NCBI GenBank assembly: GCA_963932465.1
Contig: OZ010795.1
Location: 474,042,806 to 474,106,805, forward strand
Direction: 5' to 3'
DNA length: 64,000 nt
DNA from: Maratus speciosus
Taxonomy: Eukaryota; Arthropoda; Arachnida; Araneae; Salticidae
The notes under the pieces are model-generated. The model did not search any database. It was not told the origin of the DNA and was given only the letters and a program-made list of their open reading frames with translations. A program made the position numbers and the translations under genes. Within the stretch, counting starts at the first letter, position 1. Each line of letters opens with the position of its first letter. Positions 63,601 to 64,000 of this stretch are shown here, piece by piece.

Positions 63601-64000
63601 AAATGCATAATTAGTCCCAGGAGAGACCCCGCTCAGCTCCCCCCCCCCCCCCCCCCTTTACATTTCAGAAAATTTGCTGTAAATTTCAGATTTTTTATTT
63701 TTATTTTGAAAAGTACGTTAGTATAGTGGACTTATGTAGTTAGCTAAGCATGTTACATTTAGCTTTGCTGTTAACTTAATTTAAAATGTAAAATAGATTG
63801 GAAATTAGTATCTCAAGTTTATTCAAAACAATATGAATTAAAAATTTTTTATTTATTACATAAATTACTTATTTACTCTAAACTTATATGTTTTTAAATT
63901 AAATATTCAGTGGCATAAATGTACTTACTGCCGACTAAAGAAATTATTCTCACCAGCCAGTGGCCACTAAGCAAAATTCCTTATTTTCATCTTTACTTTA
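63601..64000. other. No gene recognised
   Basis: C-run at 63640-63656, then AT-rich sequence to the window edge. Confidence 0.4.

Overview
The window is AT-rich, non-coding-looking eukaryotic DNA with long homopolymers, (TA)n and (TATG)n microsatellites, minisatellites and layered transposable elements. tRNA-derived SINEs, a DD34E Tc1 element, hAT, piggyBac, pogo-like and Helitron signatures place it in an animal genome. An arthropod, perhaps an arachnid, is my guess from the repeat mix, but nothing here fixes the species. I found no intact host protein gene. The long ORFs are fragments of transposon proteins or translations of repeats.

Layout. 0-6 kb: a 200-bp piggyBac MITE, then a fold-back element (about 1626-5058) with inverted arms of about 390 bp, carrying a nested hAT copy, followed by a GC-rich 738-bp block between 17-bp direct repeats. 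7.7-10.6 kb: a cluster of short related MITE-like repeats. 11.05-22.2 kb: a tandem array of about 146-bp units split by one 9.2-kb insertion with TA target duplications and GTGAC-rich termini. That insertion holds tRNA-SINEs, a reverse-transcriptase-like remnant, a (TA)64 tract and a complete but inactive Tc1 element. 22.5-25.6 kb: a shared interspersed repeat and a decayed minus-strand hAT (DUF4371/ZMYM-like) transposase. 25.6-29.4 kb: a minisatellite-bearing element with terminal hairpin, interrupted by a pogo-like element that keeps a transposase C-terminus. 30-35 kb: further tandem arrays and a 662-bp hAT MITE. 36-39.4 kb: a direct duplication. 40.4-51 kb: two near-identical inverted copies of a 2.3-kb non-coding element with 7-bp target duplications. 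The second copy sits inside a pogo-like element, which itself sits inside a Helitron with TC and CTAG ends. 54.5-56.2 kb: another TA-flanked element. 57.1-61.4 kb: a large inverted duplication of the minisatellite element. 62-63.6 kb: a 31/32-bp minisatellite.

No pathway is encoded. The value of the window is a readable insertion chronology and several element families whose boundaries are defined by target-site duplications. All boundaries were read by eye. No alignment or database search was run.
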